NCBI GenBank assembly: GCA_020161815.1
Contig: JAIUOP010000016.1
Coordinates: 1 to 59,872, forward strand
From: Actinomycetota bacterium
GTDB lineage: Bacteria > Actinomycetota > Actinomycetes > Actinomycetales > Dermatophilaceae
Length of the DNA: 59,872 nt
Reading direction: 5' to 3'
Of the stretch, positions 45,592-55,600 are shown piece after piece; within the stretch, counting starts at the first letter, position 1, and every line of letters starts with the position of its first letter. The notes below the pieces were generated by a model. That model did not search any database, was not told the DNA's origin, and saw only the letters and a list, made by a program, of their open reading frames with translations. The translations under genes and the position numbers were made by a program.

Positions 45592-46527
45592 GTGTCGACG
45601 TTCCGAGGATCAGGTGCAGTGCTCGCCGCCGTCCTCGTCGGTGTGCTCGCCGGCTGTGGGGTGACGTGGGACCCCGGGTCCCGGTCAACGGCTGGGCCGG
45701 CCACGCCCTCGGTCGAGTCCTCCGGCTGGCAGTCCCCGCTGCCGACGGCCACCCCTGAACCCACGTTGACCCCGACCGCCACGGCGACGCCGACGCCCGA
45801 GCCGTCGCCCACCCGGACTCCCACCCCGACTCCCACGCCGACCCCGACTCCGACGCCGACCCCGCCTCCCACGCCCGAACCGCCCCCGCCGGCACCGCAG
45901 CCTCCAGCCACTCCGGAGGTGCGCGACACCCTGCGCGCCGGCGACTCCGGCGAGGACGTGCTGGCGATGCAGCGGGCGCTCTCGGACCTGGGGTACTGGC
46001 TCGGTGAGCCCGACGGCACCTGGGGGAGCCTGACCACCCAGGCCGTGTATGCCGTGCAGAAGGCCGCCGGCCTGGGCCGGGACGGGGTGGCCGGGCCGCA
46101 GACACGCAAGGCCATTGCCGACGGCATACGACCCTCGTCGCGCTCGGGGGGCAACGGCGTCGAGATCGACCTCGAGCGCCAGCTCCTGCTCATCGTGCGT
46201 GACGGGTCGGTCCGCACGATCCTCAACACGAGCACGGGCAGCAACAAGCCGTACACCGAGGTCTTCGAGGGACGCACCTACACGGGGCCCTCGGTGACGC
46301 CACGGGGGACGTTCAGCGTCTTCCGTCAGGTCGACCGTGAGGACAAGGGGCCCCTGGGGTCGCTCTGGCGGCCGAAGTACTTCAACGGCGGCATCGCCGT
46401 CCACGGCGCCGCGGCGATCCCGCCCTATCCCGCCTCGCACGGGTGCGCCCGGCTCTCGAACGCGGCGATGAACATGATCTGGTCGCAGGACCTCATGCCG
46501 ATCGGCAGCCGGGTCGTCGTCTTCTAG
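45592..46527 (+). CDS. Lipoprotein L,D-transpeptidase (YkuD) with peptidoglycan-binding domain
   Basis: Cell-wall cross-linking or anchoring enzyme outside the membrane. The 311-residue protein has a lipobox VLAGC, a Thr-Pro repeat linker (residues about 55-108, coded near 45760-45900), a PG_binding_1 domain (DTLRAGDSGEDVLAMQRAL, DGTWGSLTTQAVYAVQK) and a YkuD catalytic domain ending SHGCARLS with Cys285. The GTG start at 45592 has GAAAGGGAG 6 nt upstream. The pure TP repeats are a spacer through the wall and a potential slippage site. It is convergent with the rhamnosyltransferase-like gene. Confidence 0.92.
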   Translation: MSTFRGSGAVLAAVLVGVLAGCGVTWDPGSRSTAGPATPSVESSGWQSPLPTATPEPTLTPTATATPTPEPSPTRTPTPTPTPTPTPTPTPPPTPEPPPPAPQPPATPEVRDTLRAGDSGEDVLAMQRALSDLGYWLGEPDGTWGSLTTQAVYAVQKAAGLGRDGVAGPQTRKAIADGIRPSSRSGGNGVEIDLERQLLLIVRDGSVRTILNTSTGSNKPYTEVFEGRTYTGPSVTPRGTFSVFRQVDREDKGPLGSLWRPKYFNGGIAVHGAAAIPPYPASHGCARLSNAAMNMIWSQDLMPIGSRVVVF

Positions 46528-47399
46528 GACTGCCTCCGCTGCGGCATGGTGTGGTCCCCGCGGATCCGGTCCAGGGTGACCAGCGCGAGGTCGCGCGCCA
46601 TCCACGGGCGCCGGAAGCCGTCGGCGACGCGGGCCAGGCCCTCGCCGACACGTCGAGGGCTGCGGAGCATGCCGTGCTGGGGCGGGCAGGGCAGCGAGAT
46701 CGAGAAGCGCTCGCGCACGTCATGGTCGCCGCACGGCACCCCGCGACCGCTGTTCATCAGGTTCGAGCCGTGGAGCACCTCCAGCCACATCGGCGGTGTC
46801 TGCACCTCGCGCACCGGCGCCGCGAGCCGGGCGTCGGGATGGCGGGTGACGAAGACGGTCCTGGGCGGCTCGGCCGTGCGGTGCTCGACGAGGGAGAGGT
46901 AGTGGTTGGCCCGCAGCCGGCAGCGGCGCAGTCGCCCGAGGCGGTCCAGCTGCAGTCCGTGCGGGAAGTTGACGAAGCAGTCCTCGCCCTGGGGGGCCAG
47001 GGCGGCGGCCTCGGCCTGGATCCGCGCCAGGAAGTCGGTGGCGACGGCGTCGTCGCTGTCGACCCGGGTGGTGACGAGGACCGGCGCCTGGGCGTGGCGA
47101 CTGATGCGCGGGCGCAGGTCGGTCCAGAAGACCTCGTGGGTCCACACCGGAGTGAAGACGCCTGCCGCCAGCTCCTCGACCTGCGCCCGGAAGTCGTCCT
47201 CGCAGCGGTCGTCGAACCACACCAGCCACTCGGTGCGGGTGTCGGCCCGACCCGCCTGCTGGCCGGACATCGAGCTGTGGCAGGCGTCGAGGAAGAAGCC
47301 GAGGCGATACCAGAGCCAGTCGGGCTCGGCCGGAGGCAGCTCTGAACTCAGCACCGCCGAGAAGCGGGTGAGGATCAGGTGGTCCATCGCCGGGGTCAC
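46524..47399 (-). CDS. Putative rhamnosyltransferase (PF11316-like)
   Basis: The 291-residue protein resembles the putative rhamnosyl transferase family: N-terminal DHLILTRFSAVLSSE, FFLDACHSSMSGQ, WLVWFDDRCEDDFRAQVEEL, and a D-D type nucleotide site TTRVDSDDAVATDFLARI. It should use a nucleotide sugar, with acceptor unknown. GTG 47399 is preferred; ATG 47387 is also plausible. It overlaps the end of the upstream RIO kinase gene by at most 8 nt ending at 47407, so both are probably cotranscribed on the minus strand. Confidence 0.8.
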   Translation of the reverse strand: MTPAMDHLILTRFSAVLSSELPPAEPDWLWYRLGFFLDACHSSMSGQQAGRADTRTEWLVWFDDRCEDDFRAQVEELAAGVFTPVWTHEVFWTDLRPRISRHAQAPVLVTTRVDSDDAVATDFLARIQAEAAALAPQGEDCFVNFPHGLQLDRLGRLRRCRLRANHYLSLVEHRTAEPPRTVFVTRHPDARLAAPVREVQTPPMWLEVLHGSNLMNSGRGVPCGDHDVRERFSISLPCPPQHGMLRSPRRVGEGLARVADGFRRPWMARDLALVTLDRIRGDHTMPQRRQS

Positions 47400-47406
47400 G
47401 GCCCCA

Positions 47407-48261
47407 TCATGCCCGCGACGCGGCGAGGGCGGCTGCGTCCCCGAAGAGCTCGTCGGCATCGACGGCCAGGCCCTTGCGCTCGAACCAGGCGCACACGGTG
47501 CGGACGTCGCGCTCGAGGAAGCCGAAGCCCTGCGGGTTGCCGACGATGTCGACGACCTGCGGCCAGTCGATGACGACGAGGCGAGAGTCGTGGACGAGCA
47601 GGTTGTAGGGCGAGAGGTCACCGTGGGCCCACCCGGCGTCGGCGAGGTCGAGCACGAAGCGCTCGAACTGCTCCCACAGGTCTCCGAGGCTGGCCTGCTC
47701 ACCGCGGACCTGGTGCAACCTCGGTGCCGCGACCGGTCCATCGGGGTGGTCGGTGCCGATGAACTCCATGAGCATCTCGGTCTCGTCGAGCTGCACGGGG
47801 TAGGGGACCGGCATCCCCATCGCCCACAGGCGGCAGAGCGCGTCGAACTCGGCGAAGGCCCACTGCCCGGTGATCAGCTCCTTGCCGAAGTCGGTGCGCC
47901 GGGCCATCGCCCGCATCTCGCGGCTGCGCCGGACGCGGCGACCCTCGAGGTAGCCGGCGTCGCGGTGGAACATCCGGTGCTCGCTGGCCCGGAACCGCTT
48001 GGCGGCCAGGGCGATCGAGCGATCGGTGCCCGGAACCCATCGGCGCACGACGTGGACGTCGGCCTCCTTGCCGGACTTGAGGATGCCGAGGTCGGCCTCG
48101 ACGGCGCCGAGGTCGGTGATGACCCAGTCGGGTCGGGGCTTGGGGCCGTGGGTCGCGGTCTCCCAGGTGCTCCAGCGCTCGCCCTCGGGCGGGCCGTCAG
48201 GGGCGGTGTCGGTGGCGAAGAGGGCCTGCTTCGCCGGCAGGTGGAAGGGCTGATGTGCCAC
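47407..48261 (-). CDS. RIO1-family serine kinase
   Basis: Atypical protein kinase of the RIO family, which is universal in archaea and eukaryotes and scattered in bacteria. The 284-residue protein shows the flexible P-loop variant ILKSGKEADVHVV, catalytic loop AHGDLSPYNLLVHD and metal-binding VIDWPQVVDI. Upstream, LITGQWAFAEFDALCRLWAMG matches the alpha helix after RIO motif II. The target in bacteria is unknown; ribosome-related roles in other domains are not assured. GTG 48261 is the start. The leader to 48515 is long and contains a 13-bp inverted repeat. Confidence 0.9.
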   Translation of the reverse strand: MAHQPFHLPAKQALFATDTAPDGPPEGERWSTWETATHGPKPRPDWVITDLGAVEADLGILKSGKEADVHVVRRWVPGTDRSIALAAKRFRASEHRMFHRDAGYLEGRRVRRSREMRAMARRTDFGKELITGQWAFAEFDALCRLWAMGMPVPYPVQLDETEMLMEFIGTDHPDGPVAAPRLHQVRGEQASLGDLWEQFERFVLDLADAGWAHGDLSPYNLLVHDSRLVVIDWPQVVDIVGNPQGFGFLERDVRTVCAWFERKGLAVDADELFGDAAALAASRA

Positions 48262-49118
48262 TGGTGGTCTCCAAGGGTGAAGGAAGCGGGTGGGCGGTCA
48301 TGCCCGGGACCGTGATCGACATGTCGGGCCTCCTTCGGTTGTGGTCGCCATGACCACGCGGTATGCCGCGTGCTCACCTCCCAGCCTGCCCGCGGCATAC
48401 CGCTTCTCGCCACCGAATTTCTCTGGGGCGGCCACGCTCCAGTGGACATGAATCCGTGTCCCAGCACGGAAAGATGTCCACCTGGGGTCCCACGCCGAGG
48501 GCGGACCGGGCACAGCGCGGCCAGGACATAGACCCACGTGGCGAACCCGTGCGCCGCCATGGCCGTCGTGGCCACTACCCAGGAGTTGTTGAGGGCATGG
48601 GCGAAGGAGGGCGCCTGGAGGGTGCCGGTGAACTCGTAGAGCAGCGCGAATCCGACACCCTGCAGCAGATAGGCCCAGGCGACGCCGTCGTGGATGGTGA
48701 TGAAGAGCACCGCGGTGATGGCCAGGCCCACGACGATCGCCGGGACGCGCCCGAGCCGGTTCGCCGCCTCGGCGACCGGCCCGATCGCGCCGATGGCGAG
48801 GACGAGCAGGGCATCCTGCACGTCCGAGCGGTAGAAGCCGAGAGTGGCCAGGTCGGTTCCACCGGTCTCGGTCAGCGCGAAGAGCACGTTGGTGGCGAGG
48901 CAGAAGAGTGCGCCGGTGCCGAGCGAGACCCACCAGCTGGGGACGCGTGTGGCGAAGGCACGCACGCCCGGAGCCCACCGCGCAAGCAGCAGGATGACCG
49001 CCAAGGGCAGGAGCCACAGGGTCTTCTCGACGACCACACCCCAGCCGCCCAAGACCGAGCGCTGGCGCTGCGGCGGAGGGCGTTCACGCTCGCCATTGTC
49101 CGGGGTGGGAGGGATCAC
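47874..49118 (-). CDS. CPBP-like membrane protein with no clean stop codon
   Basis: The frame from GTG 49118 encodes a Pro/Arg-rich N terminus, then six hydrophobic segments. CPBP/CAAX-protease-like positions are AIGPVAEAANRLG (motif 1, with the second Glu replaced), FITIHDG (motif 2) and SFAHALNNSW (motif 3). Recognisable protein ends near 48515 (ATWVYVLAAL), but the frame has no stop until 47874, running 388 bp into the RIO kinase gene. That suggests a late frameshift or a lost stop. Other frames stop near 48383 or 48298. If functional, the missing glutamate makes classical protease activity doubtful. Confidence 0.5.
   Translation of the reverse strand: MIPPTPDNGERERPPPQRQRSVLGGWGVVVEKTLWLLPLAVILLLARWAPGVRAFATRVPSWWVSLGTGALFCLATNVLFALTETGGTDLATLGFYRSDVQDALLVLAIGAIGPVAEAANRLGRVPAIVVGLAITAVLFITIHDGVAWAYLLQGVGFALLYEFTGTLQAPSFAHALNNSWVVATTAMAAHGFATWVYVLAALCPVRPRRGTPGGHLSVLGHGFMSTGAWPPQRNSVARSGMPRAGWEVSTRHTAWSWRPQPKEARHVDHGPGHDRPPASFTLGDHQWHISPSTCRRSRPSSPPTPPLTARPRASAGAPGRPRPTAPSPDPTGSSPTSAPSRPTSASSSPARRPTSTSCADGFRAPIARSPWPPSGSGPASTGCSTATPATSRVAASGAAARCGRWPGAPTSARS
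48358..48403. repeat. 13-bp inverted repeat made of two opposed GTATGCCG octamers
   Basis: GCGGTATGCCGCG (48358-48370) and its exact complement (48391-48403) are separated by 20 nt. Both arms contain the genome-wide octamer in opposite directions. The structure lies between the recognisable part of the CPBP-like frame and the RIO kinase start, where it could form a terminator or leader hairpin. Confidence 0.75.
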
Positions 49119-49200
49119 GCTCGGTGCGGGTTCAGCGGGAGGGGAGCGGACGGCATACTCGGGAAAGGCCCTGAACCGAACGAAAAGGCGGCGATCACGC

Positions 49201-50400
49201 GTGTCCCGACTCCAGACCACCGACAACCTCACCGAGGAGCAGGTCGAGCTGCTCAAGCTGGTCAAGGAGTTCGTCGACGAGCAGATCATCCCGGTGGCGA
49301 CCGAGCTGGAGCACAAGGACGAGTACCCCCAGGCGATCGTCGACCAGATGAAGGAACTGGGGATCTTCGGGCTGATGATCCCCGAGGAGTACGGCGGCCT
49401 CGGCGAGTCCCTGCTCACCTATGCGCTCTGCGTCGAGGAGATCGCCCGCGGCTGGATGTCGGTGTCGGGCATCATCAACACCCACTTCATCGTCGCCTAC
49501 ATGCTCATCCAGCACGGCACCGAGGAGCAGAAGCAGCGCTACCTGCCGAAGATGGCGACCGGTGAGATCCGCGGTGCCTTCTCGATGAGCGAGCCCGGCC
49601 TGGGCTCCGACGTCTCGGCGATCAAGACCAAGGCGGTCAAGGGCGAGGGCGACAACTGGACCATTGACGGCCAGAAGATGTGGCTCACCAACGGCGGATC
49701 GGCCAACCTCGTCGCGGTCCTGGTCAAGACCGACCTCGGCGAGTCGAGCGTCTACAAGAACATGACGACCTTCCTCGTCGAGAAGGAGTCCGGTTTCGGC
49801 GAGACCGCGCAGGGCGTCACCGTGCCCGGCAAGATCGAGAAGATGGGCTACAAGGGCGTCGACACCACCGAACTTGTCTTCCAGGGGCACAGGACCACCA
49901 GTGCCCAGATCCTCGGCGGCGAGCCCGGCAAGGGCTTCTACCAGATGATGGACGGCGTCGAGGTCGGGCGCGTCAACGTCGCCGCCCGCGCCTGTGGCCT
50001 GTCGATGCGGGCCTTCGAGCTCGGCATCTCCTACGCCCAGCATCGCGAGACCTTCGGGAAGAAGATCGCCGAGCACCAGGGCATCCTCTTCCGCCTCGCC
50101 GACATGGCCACCAAGGTCGAGGCCAGCCACCAGATGATGGTCAAGGCCGCCCGCCTCAAGGACGCTGGCCAGCGCAACGACCTCGAGGCCGGTATGGCGA
50201 AGTACCTCGCCGCCGAGAACTGCGCCGACGTCGTCGAGCAGTCCTTCCGGATCCACGGCGGCTATGGCTACTCCAAGGAGTACGAGATCGAGCGCCTCTA
50301 CCGCGAGGCCCCGATGCTGCTCATCGGCGAGGGCACCGCCGAGATCCAGAAGATGATCATCGGCCGCCGGCTCCTCGAGGACTACAAGCTCAAGGGCTGA
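49201..50400 (+). CDS. Acyl-CoA dehydrogenase
   Basis: FAD-dependent alpha,beta-desaturation of acyl-CoA in fatty or branched acid breakdown. The 399-residue protein has the two family signatures: GAFSMSEPGLGSDVSAIKTKA with WTIDGQKMWLTNGG (FAD and substrate loop), and the C-terminal FRIHGGYGYSKEYEIERLYREAPMLLIGEGTAEIQKMII with the Glu of GEGTAE as candidate base. GTG 49201 has a distant AAAAGG about 12 nt upstream; the reading frame farther upstream is not conserved. The chain length preference cannot be inferred. Confidence 0.93.
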   Translation: MSRLQTTDNLTEEQVELLKLVKEFVDEQIIPVATELEHKDEYPQAIVDQMKELGIFGLMIPEEYGGLGESLLTYALCVEEIARGWMSVSGIINTHFIVAYMLIQHGTEEQKQRYLPKMATGEIRGAFSMSEPGLGSDVSAIKTKAVKGEGDNWTIDGQKMWLTNGGSANLVAVLVKTDLGESSVYKNMTTFLVEKESGFGETAQGVTVPGKIEKMGYKGVDTTELVFQGHRTTSAQILGGEPGKGFYQMMDGVEVGRVNVAARACGLSMRAFELGISYAQHRETFGKKIAEHQGILFRLADMATKVEASHQMMVKAARLKDAGQRNDLEAGMAKYLAAENCADVVEQSFRIHGGYGYSKEYEIERLYREAPMLLIGEGTAEIQKMIIGRRLLEDYKLKG

Positions 50401-50429
50401 GCCTCGCGCAGGGCCACCCCAACGGGGGA

Positions 50430-50458
50430 TTCACTTCGGCCGGCTGGCGACCTACCAT
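50430..50458 (+). promoter_or_regulatory. Candidate promoter of the subtilase gene
   Basis: -35 TTCACT (50430-50435), 17 bp, then -10 TACCAT (50453-50458). The 57-nt leader contains a small hairpin (GCCCGG/CCGGGC, 50466-50482) and a GGAGGAG ribosome site. Confidence 0.5.
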
Positions 50459-50521
50459 CGACCTCGCCCGGACGTGCCGGGCATCCCTGCCTGCGCCCCG
50501 TGCGCCCTTTGGAGGAGTCCC

Positions 50522-52783
50522 ATGGGTCTGACCCGTTCCATGGCCGTCACCGGGGCGGCCGCCGTCGCCCTGTCGCTCGGCATGGCGGCCTCGTATGCCG
50601 CCCCCAGCCCCTCGGCGAAGCAGCCCCAGGCCGCCGTCGACTCGGCCTACGCGCTCGTCCGCCTCAGCAGCGAGCCGCTGGCGACGAACCCGCGCACCGC
50701 GCCCGCCAAGGGGCAGAAGATCGGGTTCGACAACCAGGCTGTCAAGGCCGAGCGTGACCGCCTCCGCGCCGAGCGTGCGGCCTTCAAGGACTGGCTGCGC
50801 GCCAACGCTCCGAAGGCGAAGGTGACCAAGGAGTTCGACGTCGCGCTCAACGCCGTCGGTGTCCAGCTCAACGGGACCTCGATCGACACGCTCCGCTCGG
50901 CCCCCGGGGTGACCTACGCCGAGCTCCAGGGCGTCTTCACGCCGCAGGCCCACGAGGACCCCGACCTCGAGCTCATCAAGGGCATGGAGGGCTGGTCCGT
51001 CGCCGGCGGCGCGGCCAACGCGGGCAAGGGTGTCAAGGTCGCCATCATCGACAGCGGGATCGACGCCTCGCACCCCTGCTTCGATGACGCCGGCTACCCG
51101 GCCACCAAGCAGCTCGGCGACACCAAGTACACCAACAACAAGGTCATCGTCAGCCGGGTCTACGGCAACAAGGTGGCCAAGGACGGCCTCGACGGCAAGG
51201 ACCTCAACGGCCACGGCACGCACGTGGCCGGCACGGTCGCCTGCAACCCGCACACCGACACCGTCGTCGATGGCACGGTGATCCCGTACGACGTCTCCGG
51301 CGTGGCGCCAGCTGCCACCCTGGGCTCCTACAACGTCTTCCCGGGCACGGAGGGCTCCGGCCGCTCCGAGGACATCCTCGAGGCGATGCAGGACGCCTAC
51401 ACCGACGGCTTCGACGTGGCGAACATGAGCCTGGGCGGCGCGCGCAACGACGGCGGCGGCGCCTTCCTGCTCGACAACGCGATCGACAACCTCGACCGCG
51501 CCAACATGGTCGTGGCCGTCGCCGCGGGCAACGAGGGGCCGGGCTACTGGACCGTGCACTACCCGGGCGCGGCCCCGCGCGCGCTCACGGCGGGCGCCAG
51601 CACGGTCGGCCATGCCCTCGTCAACCAGCTGACCTTCAACGGCCAGTCGCACGACATGGTCATCGGCGAGTTCGGCTCGCTCGACGCCTCGCTCACCGCG
51701 CTGATCGAGGTCGTCGAGGACGGATCCGTGTCCGAGCCGCATGGCCTGAGCCTGGGCTGCACCGCCGCCGCGCTGCCCGAGCTCACCGGCAAGATCGGCG
51801 TCGTCGGTCGGGGCACGTGCACCTTCCAGGAGAAGGTGGATGCCGCCGAGGCCAAGGGCGCGCGGGGCCTGATCGTCGTCAACCGCGACGACACCTATCT
51901 GACCATGGCCGGCGACAAGCAGGGCATCCCCGCCGTCATGGTCTCGCTGACGACGGGCCGGGCGCTCAAGACGGCCGGCGACGGCACGCCGGTCACCCTG
52001 CTCAACCAGATGGTCTACAAGACCTTCCCCGAGGCGACCAACCGGATGGCCGGCTTCTCCAGCTGGGGTCCCACCCACGGAGACCTGCTCATCAAGCCGG
52101 ACGTCGTCGCCCCCGGCGCCGACGTGCTGAGCGCGCAGCCGTCGTGGGCCTGCAAGCAGGCCCCCTGCTGGGCGATCCTCGGTGGCACGTCGATGGCCAC
52201 GCCGCACCTGGCGGGCACCGCCGCGGTCGTGCGGAGCGTGCACCCGGACTGGTCCGCCGCGCAGGTCCGCTCGGCGATCGTCAACACCGCGCAGGAGGGC
52301 CTGCTGAGGTACCCGATCATCGCGGACGACAAGAAGTCCGACACGCTCACCAATGACGCGATGATCGTCGGTGCCGGTCTGGCCGATGTCCAGGCCTCGT
52401 CGACCGCCACGGTGGGCCTGGACCCGGTGAGCATCTCCTACGGAGCGCTCTCCGCAGGCGCGGGTCGCACCATCTCGCGGCCGATGACCCTGACCAATGT
52501 CACCGGGTCGCCGCAGACCTACACGGTCGCGGTGACGGACGACGCAGCGGATGACGTGACCTACTCCGTCTCCGGTGGCCCGTTGACCCTGGCTCCGGGT
52601 GGCTCGGGCACCGTCACGGTCACCGTGTCGGCCGGCAAGAAGGCGGCCGAGCAGGCCTACCAGGCGGTCCTGCGGGTCTCGGCCTCCGGTGGCGAGGTCG
52701 CGCACGCCATGCTCTGGAGCATGGTGGGCCAGGGCGTCGGCGCCCCCGGCCAGCACATGACCCCGCCGGGCCAGGACAAGTAG
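50522..52783 (+). CDS. Secreted subtilisin-like serine protease (S8) with PA domain
   Basis: The 753-residue secreted protease has signal peptide TRSMAVTGAAAVALSLGMAA, an inhibitor I9-like propeptide (about 40-140) and an S8 domain with Asp177 (IIDSGID), His231 (NGHGTHVAG) and Ser557 (GGTSMATPH). A PA domain is inserted between His and Ser (KIGVVGRGTCTFQEKVDAAEAKGARGLIVVN). A C-terminal beta region (residues about 630-735) resembles Fn3-like modules. ATG 50522 has GGAGGAG 5 nt upstream. It is a lone transcription unit bounded by a promoter-like site and a terminator. Confidence 0.94.
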   Translation: MGLTRSMAVTGAAAVALSLGMAASYAAPSPSAKQPQAAVDSAYALVRLSSEPLATNPRTAPAKGQKIGFDNQAVKAERDRLRAERAAFKDWLRANAPKAKVTKEFDVALNAVGVQLNGTSIDTLRSAPGVTYAELQGVFTPQAHEDPDLELIKGMEGWSVAGGAANAGKGVKVAIIDSGIDASHPCFDDAGYPATKQLGDTKYTNNKVIVSRVYGNKVAKDGLDGKDLNGHGTHVAGTVACNPHTDTVVDGTVIPYDVSGVAPAATLGSYNVFPGTEGSGRSEDILEAMQDAYTDGFDVANMSLGGARNDGGGAFLLDNAIDNLDRANMVVAVAAGNEGPGYWTVHYPGAAPRALTAGASTVGHALVNQLTFNGQSHDMVIGEFGSLDASLTALIEVVEDGSVSEPHGLSLGCTAAALPELTGKIGVVGRGTCTFQEKVDAAEAKGARGLIVVNRDDTYLTMAGDKQGIPAVMVSLTTGRALKTAGDGTPVTLLNQMVYKTFPEATNRMAGFSSWGPTHGDLLIKPDVVAPGADVLSAQPSWACKQAPCWAILGGTSMATPHLAGTAAVVRSVHPDWSAAQVRSAIVNTAQEGLLRYPIIADDKKSDTLTNDAMIVGAGLADVQASSTATVGLDPVSISYGALSAGAGRTISRPMTLTNVTGSPQTYTVAVTDDAADDVTYSVSGGPLTLAPGGSGTVTVTVSAGKKAAEQAYQAVLRVSASGGEVAHAMLWSMVGQGVGAPGQHMTPPGQDK

Positions 52784-52800
52784 GTCCACGCGATCGGCGA

Positions 52801-52833
52801 GTGGCCGGCTCACCCCCTGGGTGGGCCGGCCAC
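52801..52833 (+). terminator. Terminator hairpin after the subtilase gene
   Basis: GTGGCCGGC (52801-52809) and CACCC (52811-52815) pair with GGGTG (52819-52823) and GCCGGCCAC (52825-52833), with one G-U pair between and a CCT loop. This gives a 15-bp stem 18 nt past the stop. No T-run follows. Confidence 0.85.
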
Positions 52834-52903
52834 CGTCGTTCCACCGGTATGCCGAGCGCCCGGCTCCCAGCCGACGTCCAGCCAGCTTTGAGAGACTGAG
52901 CTC

Positions 52904-53485
52904 ATGAGTACGCAGCCCGTCCGTCGTGTCCCGACCAGCCGCCTGGCCTTGGAGTTCCCCCGGTCCCTGGCCGTCTTCGACCAGTACGAAGAGGCCCAGA
53001 AGGCCGTGGACTACCTCTCGGACCACGACTTCCCGGTGCAGAACGTCATGATCGTCGGCACCGACCTCAAGCAGATCGAGCGGGTCACGGGCCGGCTCAC
53101 CCGGGGACGGGTCGCCGCGGGTGGCGCGGTCTCCGGTGCCTGGCTCGGGTCCTTCGTCGCGCTCATCTTCATGCTCTTCGACGGCGCCAACTCCAACGGC
53201 CTGAGCTTCATCATCACGGTCCTCGCCGGCATGGTCTTCGGCCTGGTCTGGGCTCTCATCGGCTATGCCGTCACCGGCGGCCAGCGTGACTTCACCTCGA
53301 TCCAGCAGGTCGTGGCCACGAAGTACGAGGTGCTCGTGGAGCACCGCGACGCCGCCCGCGCTCGCGAGCTGATCACCGAGATGGACCCGATGCGGGCGGC
53401 GCAGGAGCAGGCGCGCGTGGCGATCGAGCAGGCGCGCGCCGAGGAGGCGGCCCGGATGCGGGAGGCCTCGGGGCCGACGTCCTGA
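52904..53485 (+). CDS. General stress protein (YflT/GSP17M-like) membrane protein
   Basis: The 193-residue protein has the GSP17M/YflT domain: FPRSLAVFDQYEEAQKAVDYLSDHDFPVQNVMIVGTDL, then RVTGRLTRGRVAAGGAVSGAWLG and two membrane helices. A charged coiled C terminus follows (RAAQEQARVAIEQARAEEAARMREA). Such proteins are induced by heat or salt in Bacillus, and their function is unknown. ATG 52904 has no strong ribosome site; GAGACT lies 6 nt upstream. It is convergent with aminopeptidase P; the 39-bp gap holds only an imperfect hairpin. Confidence 0.88.
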   Translation: MSTQPVRRVPTSRLALEFPRSLAVFDQYEEAQKAVDYLSDHDFPVQNVMIVGTDLKQIERVTGRLTRGRVAAGGAVSGAWLGSFVALIFMLFDGANSNGLSFIITVLAGMVFGLVWALIGYAVTGGQRDFTSIQQVVATKYEVLVEHRDAARARELITEMDPMRAAQEQARVAIEQARAEEAARMREASGPTS

Positions 53486-53524
53486 TCGCCCTGTGACCGA
53501 AACGGGGTCAGGGCCCCGGTTCAG

Positions 53525-55021
<1,497 letters not shown>

Positions 55022-55211
55022 CCGGCTATCGTGCCATCGCCGAGGACCCCCGGGGTCACAGAGGGAAACGGTGCTCCGACCCGCACCAGTGGGACGGAAC
55101 GACCCGGTGGCAGATGCGGGGGCACTGCCGGCGATCGAGCTCGACGGGGAGCGCCTCGGCATGATCGGTCACCACGGTCCGCCGGCCACCGTGCCTCCCT
55201 CGCTGTCCTAC

Positions 55212-55240
55212 TTGTTTTAGGAGAACTAGAACAATAGGCT
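55212..55240 (+). promoter_or_regulatory. Promoter and palindromic operator of the GntR operon
   Basis: -35 TTGTTT (55212-55217), 17 bp and -10 TAGGCT (55235-55240) lie 6 nt before GTG 55247. Between them sits an imperfect palindrome, TGTTTTAG-GAGAA-CTAGAACA (55213-55233, 7 of 8 base pairs). It fits the TGTTyTA-like operators of YtrA-type GntR regulators. It is the only AT-rich patch nearby. Confidence 0.65.
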
Positions 55241-55246
55241 GGAGGC

Positions 55247-55600
55247 GTGCTGATCCGCATCGACCCGGCGTCGTCGATCCCCATCTATGCCCAGGTGGCC
55301 GACTCGGTGCGCCGAGGCCTCGCTGAGGGCACCCTCGTCGAGGGGCAGCGGCTCCCCGGGGCCCGTGAGCTGGCCGACGGCCTGGGCGTGAACCTCCACA
55401 CGGTCCTCCGGGGATACCAAGAACTGCGCGATGAGGGACTCATCGAGCTTCGCCGCGGCCGCGGCGCCGTCGTCACCGCACGGGGGGTCCGGGCCGCGGG
55501 AGCACTTGCTGCGCTCACGGCATACATCGAACAGGCTCGCAAGGCGGGCTTCAGTGTCGACGAGGCGACCCGCCTCGTCCGGGAGGGGATGACGTCATGA
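55247..55600 (+). CDS. GntR-family regulator (YtrA subfamily)
   Basis: The 117-residue regulator has the GntR winged-helix: IPIYAQVADSVRRGLAEGTLVEGQRLPGARELADGLGVNLHTVLRGYQELRDEGLIELRRGRGAVV. A short C-terminal helix (about 40 residues) replaces the ligand domains of FadR or HutC types, placing it in the YtrA subfamily, which usually controls adjacent membrane or ABC-transporter genes. GTG 55247 is close behind its -10 (leaderless geometry), though GGAGG is also present. It overlaps the membrane-protein gene by ATGA and probably represses both via the upstream palindrome. Confidence 0.92.
   Translation: MLIRIDPASSIPIYAQVADSVRRGLAEGTLVEGQRLPGARELADGLGVNLHTVLRGYQELRDEGLIELRRGRGAVVTARGVRAAGALAALTAYIEQARKAGFSVDEATRLVREGMTS

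Noticed and set aside
45760..45900. Short repeats that could suggest a CRISPR or satellite array
   Set aside because: They encode a Thr-Pro linker in the L,D-transpeptidase; there are no spacers of constant length.
53486..53524. Bidirectional terminator between the stress protein and aminopeptidase P genes
   Set aside because: The candidate stem (AACGGGG/CCCCGGTT) is short and needs a bulge, so I did not list it as a feature.
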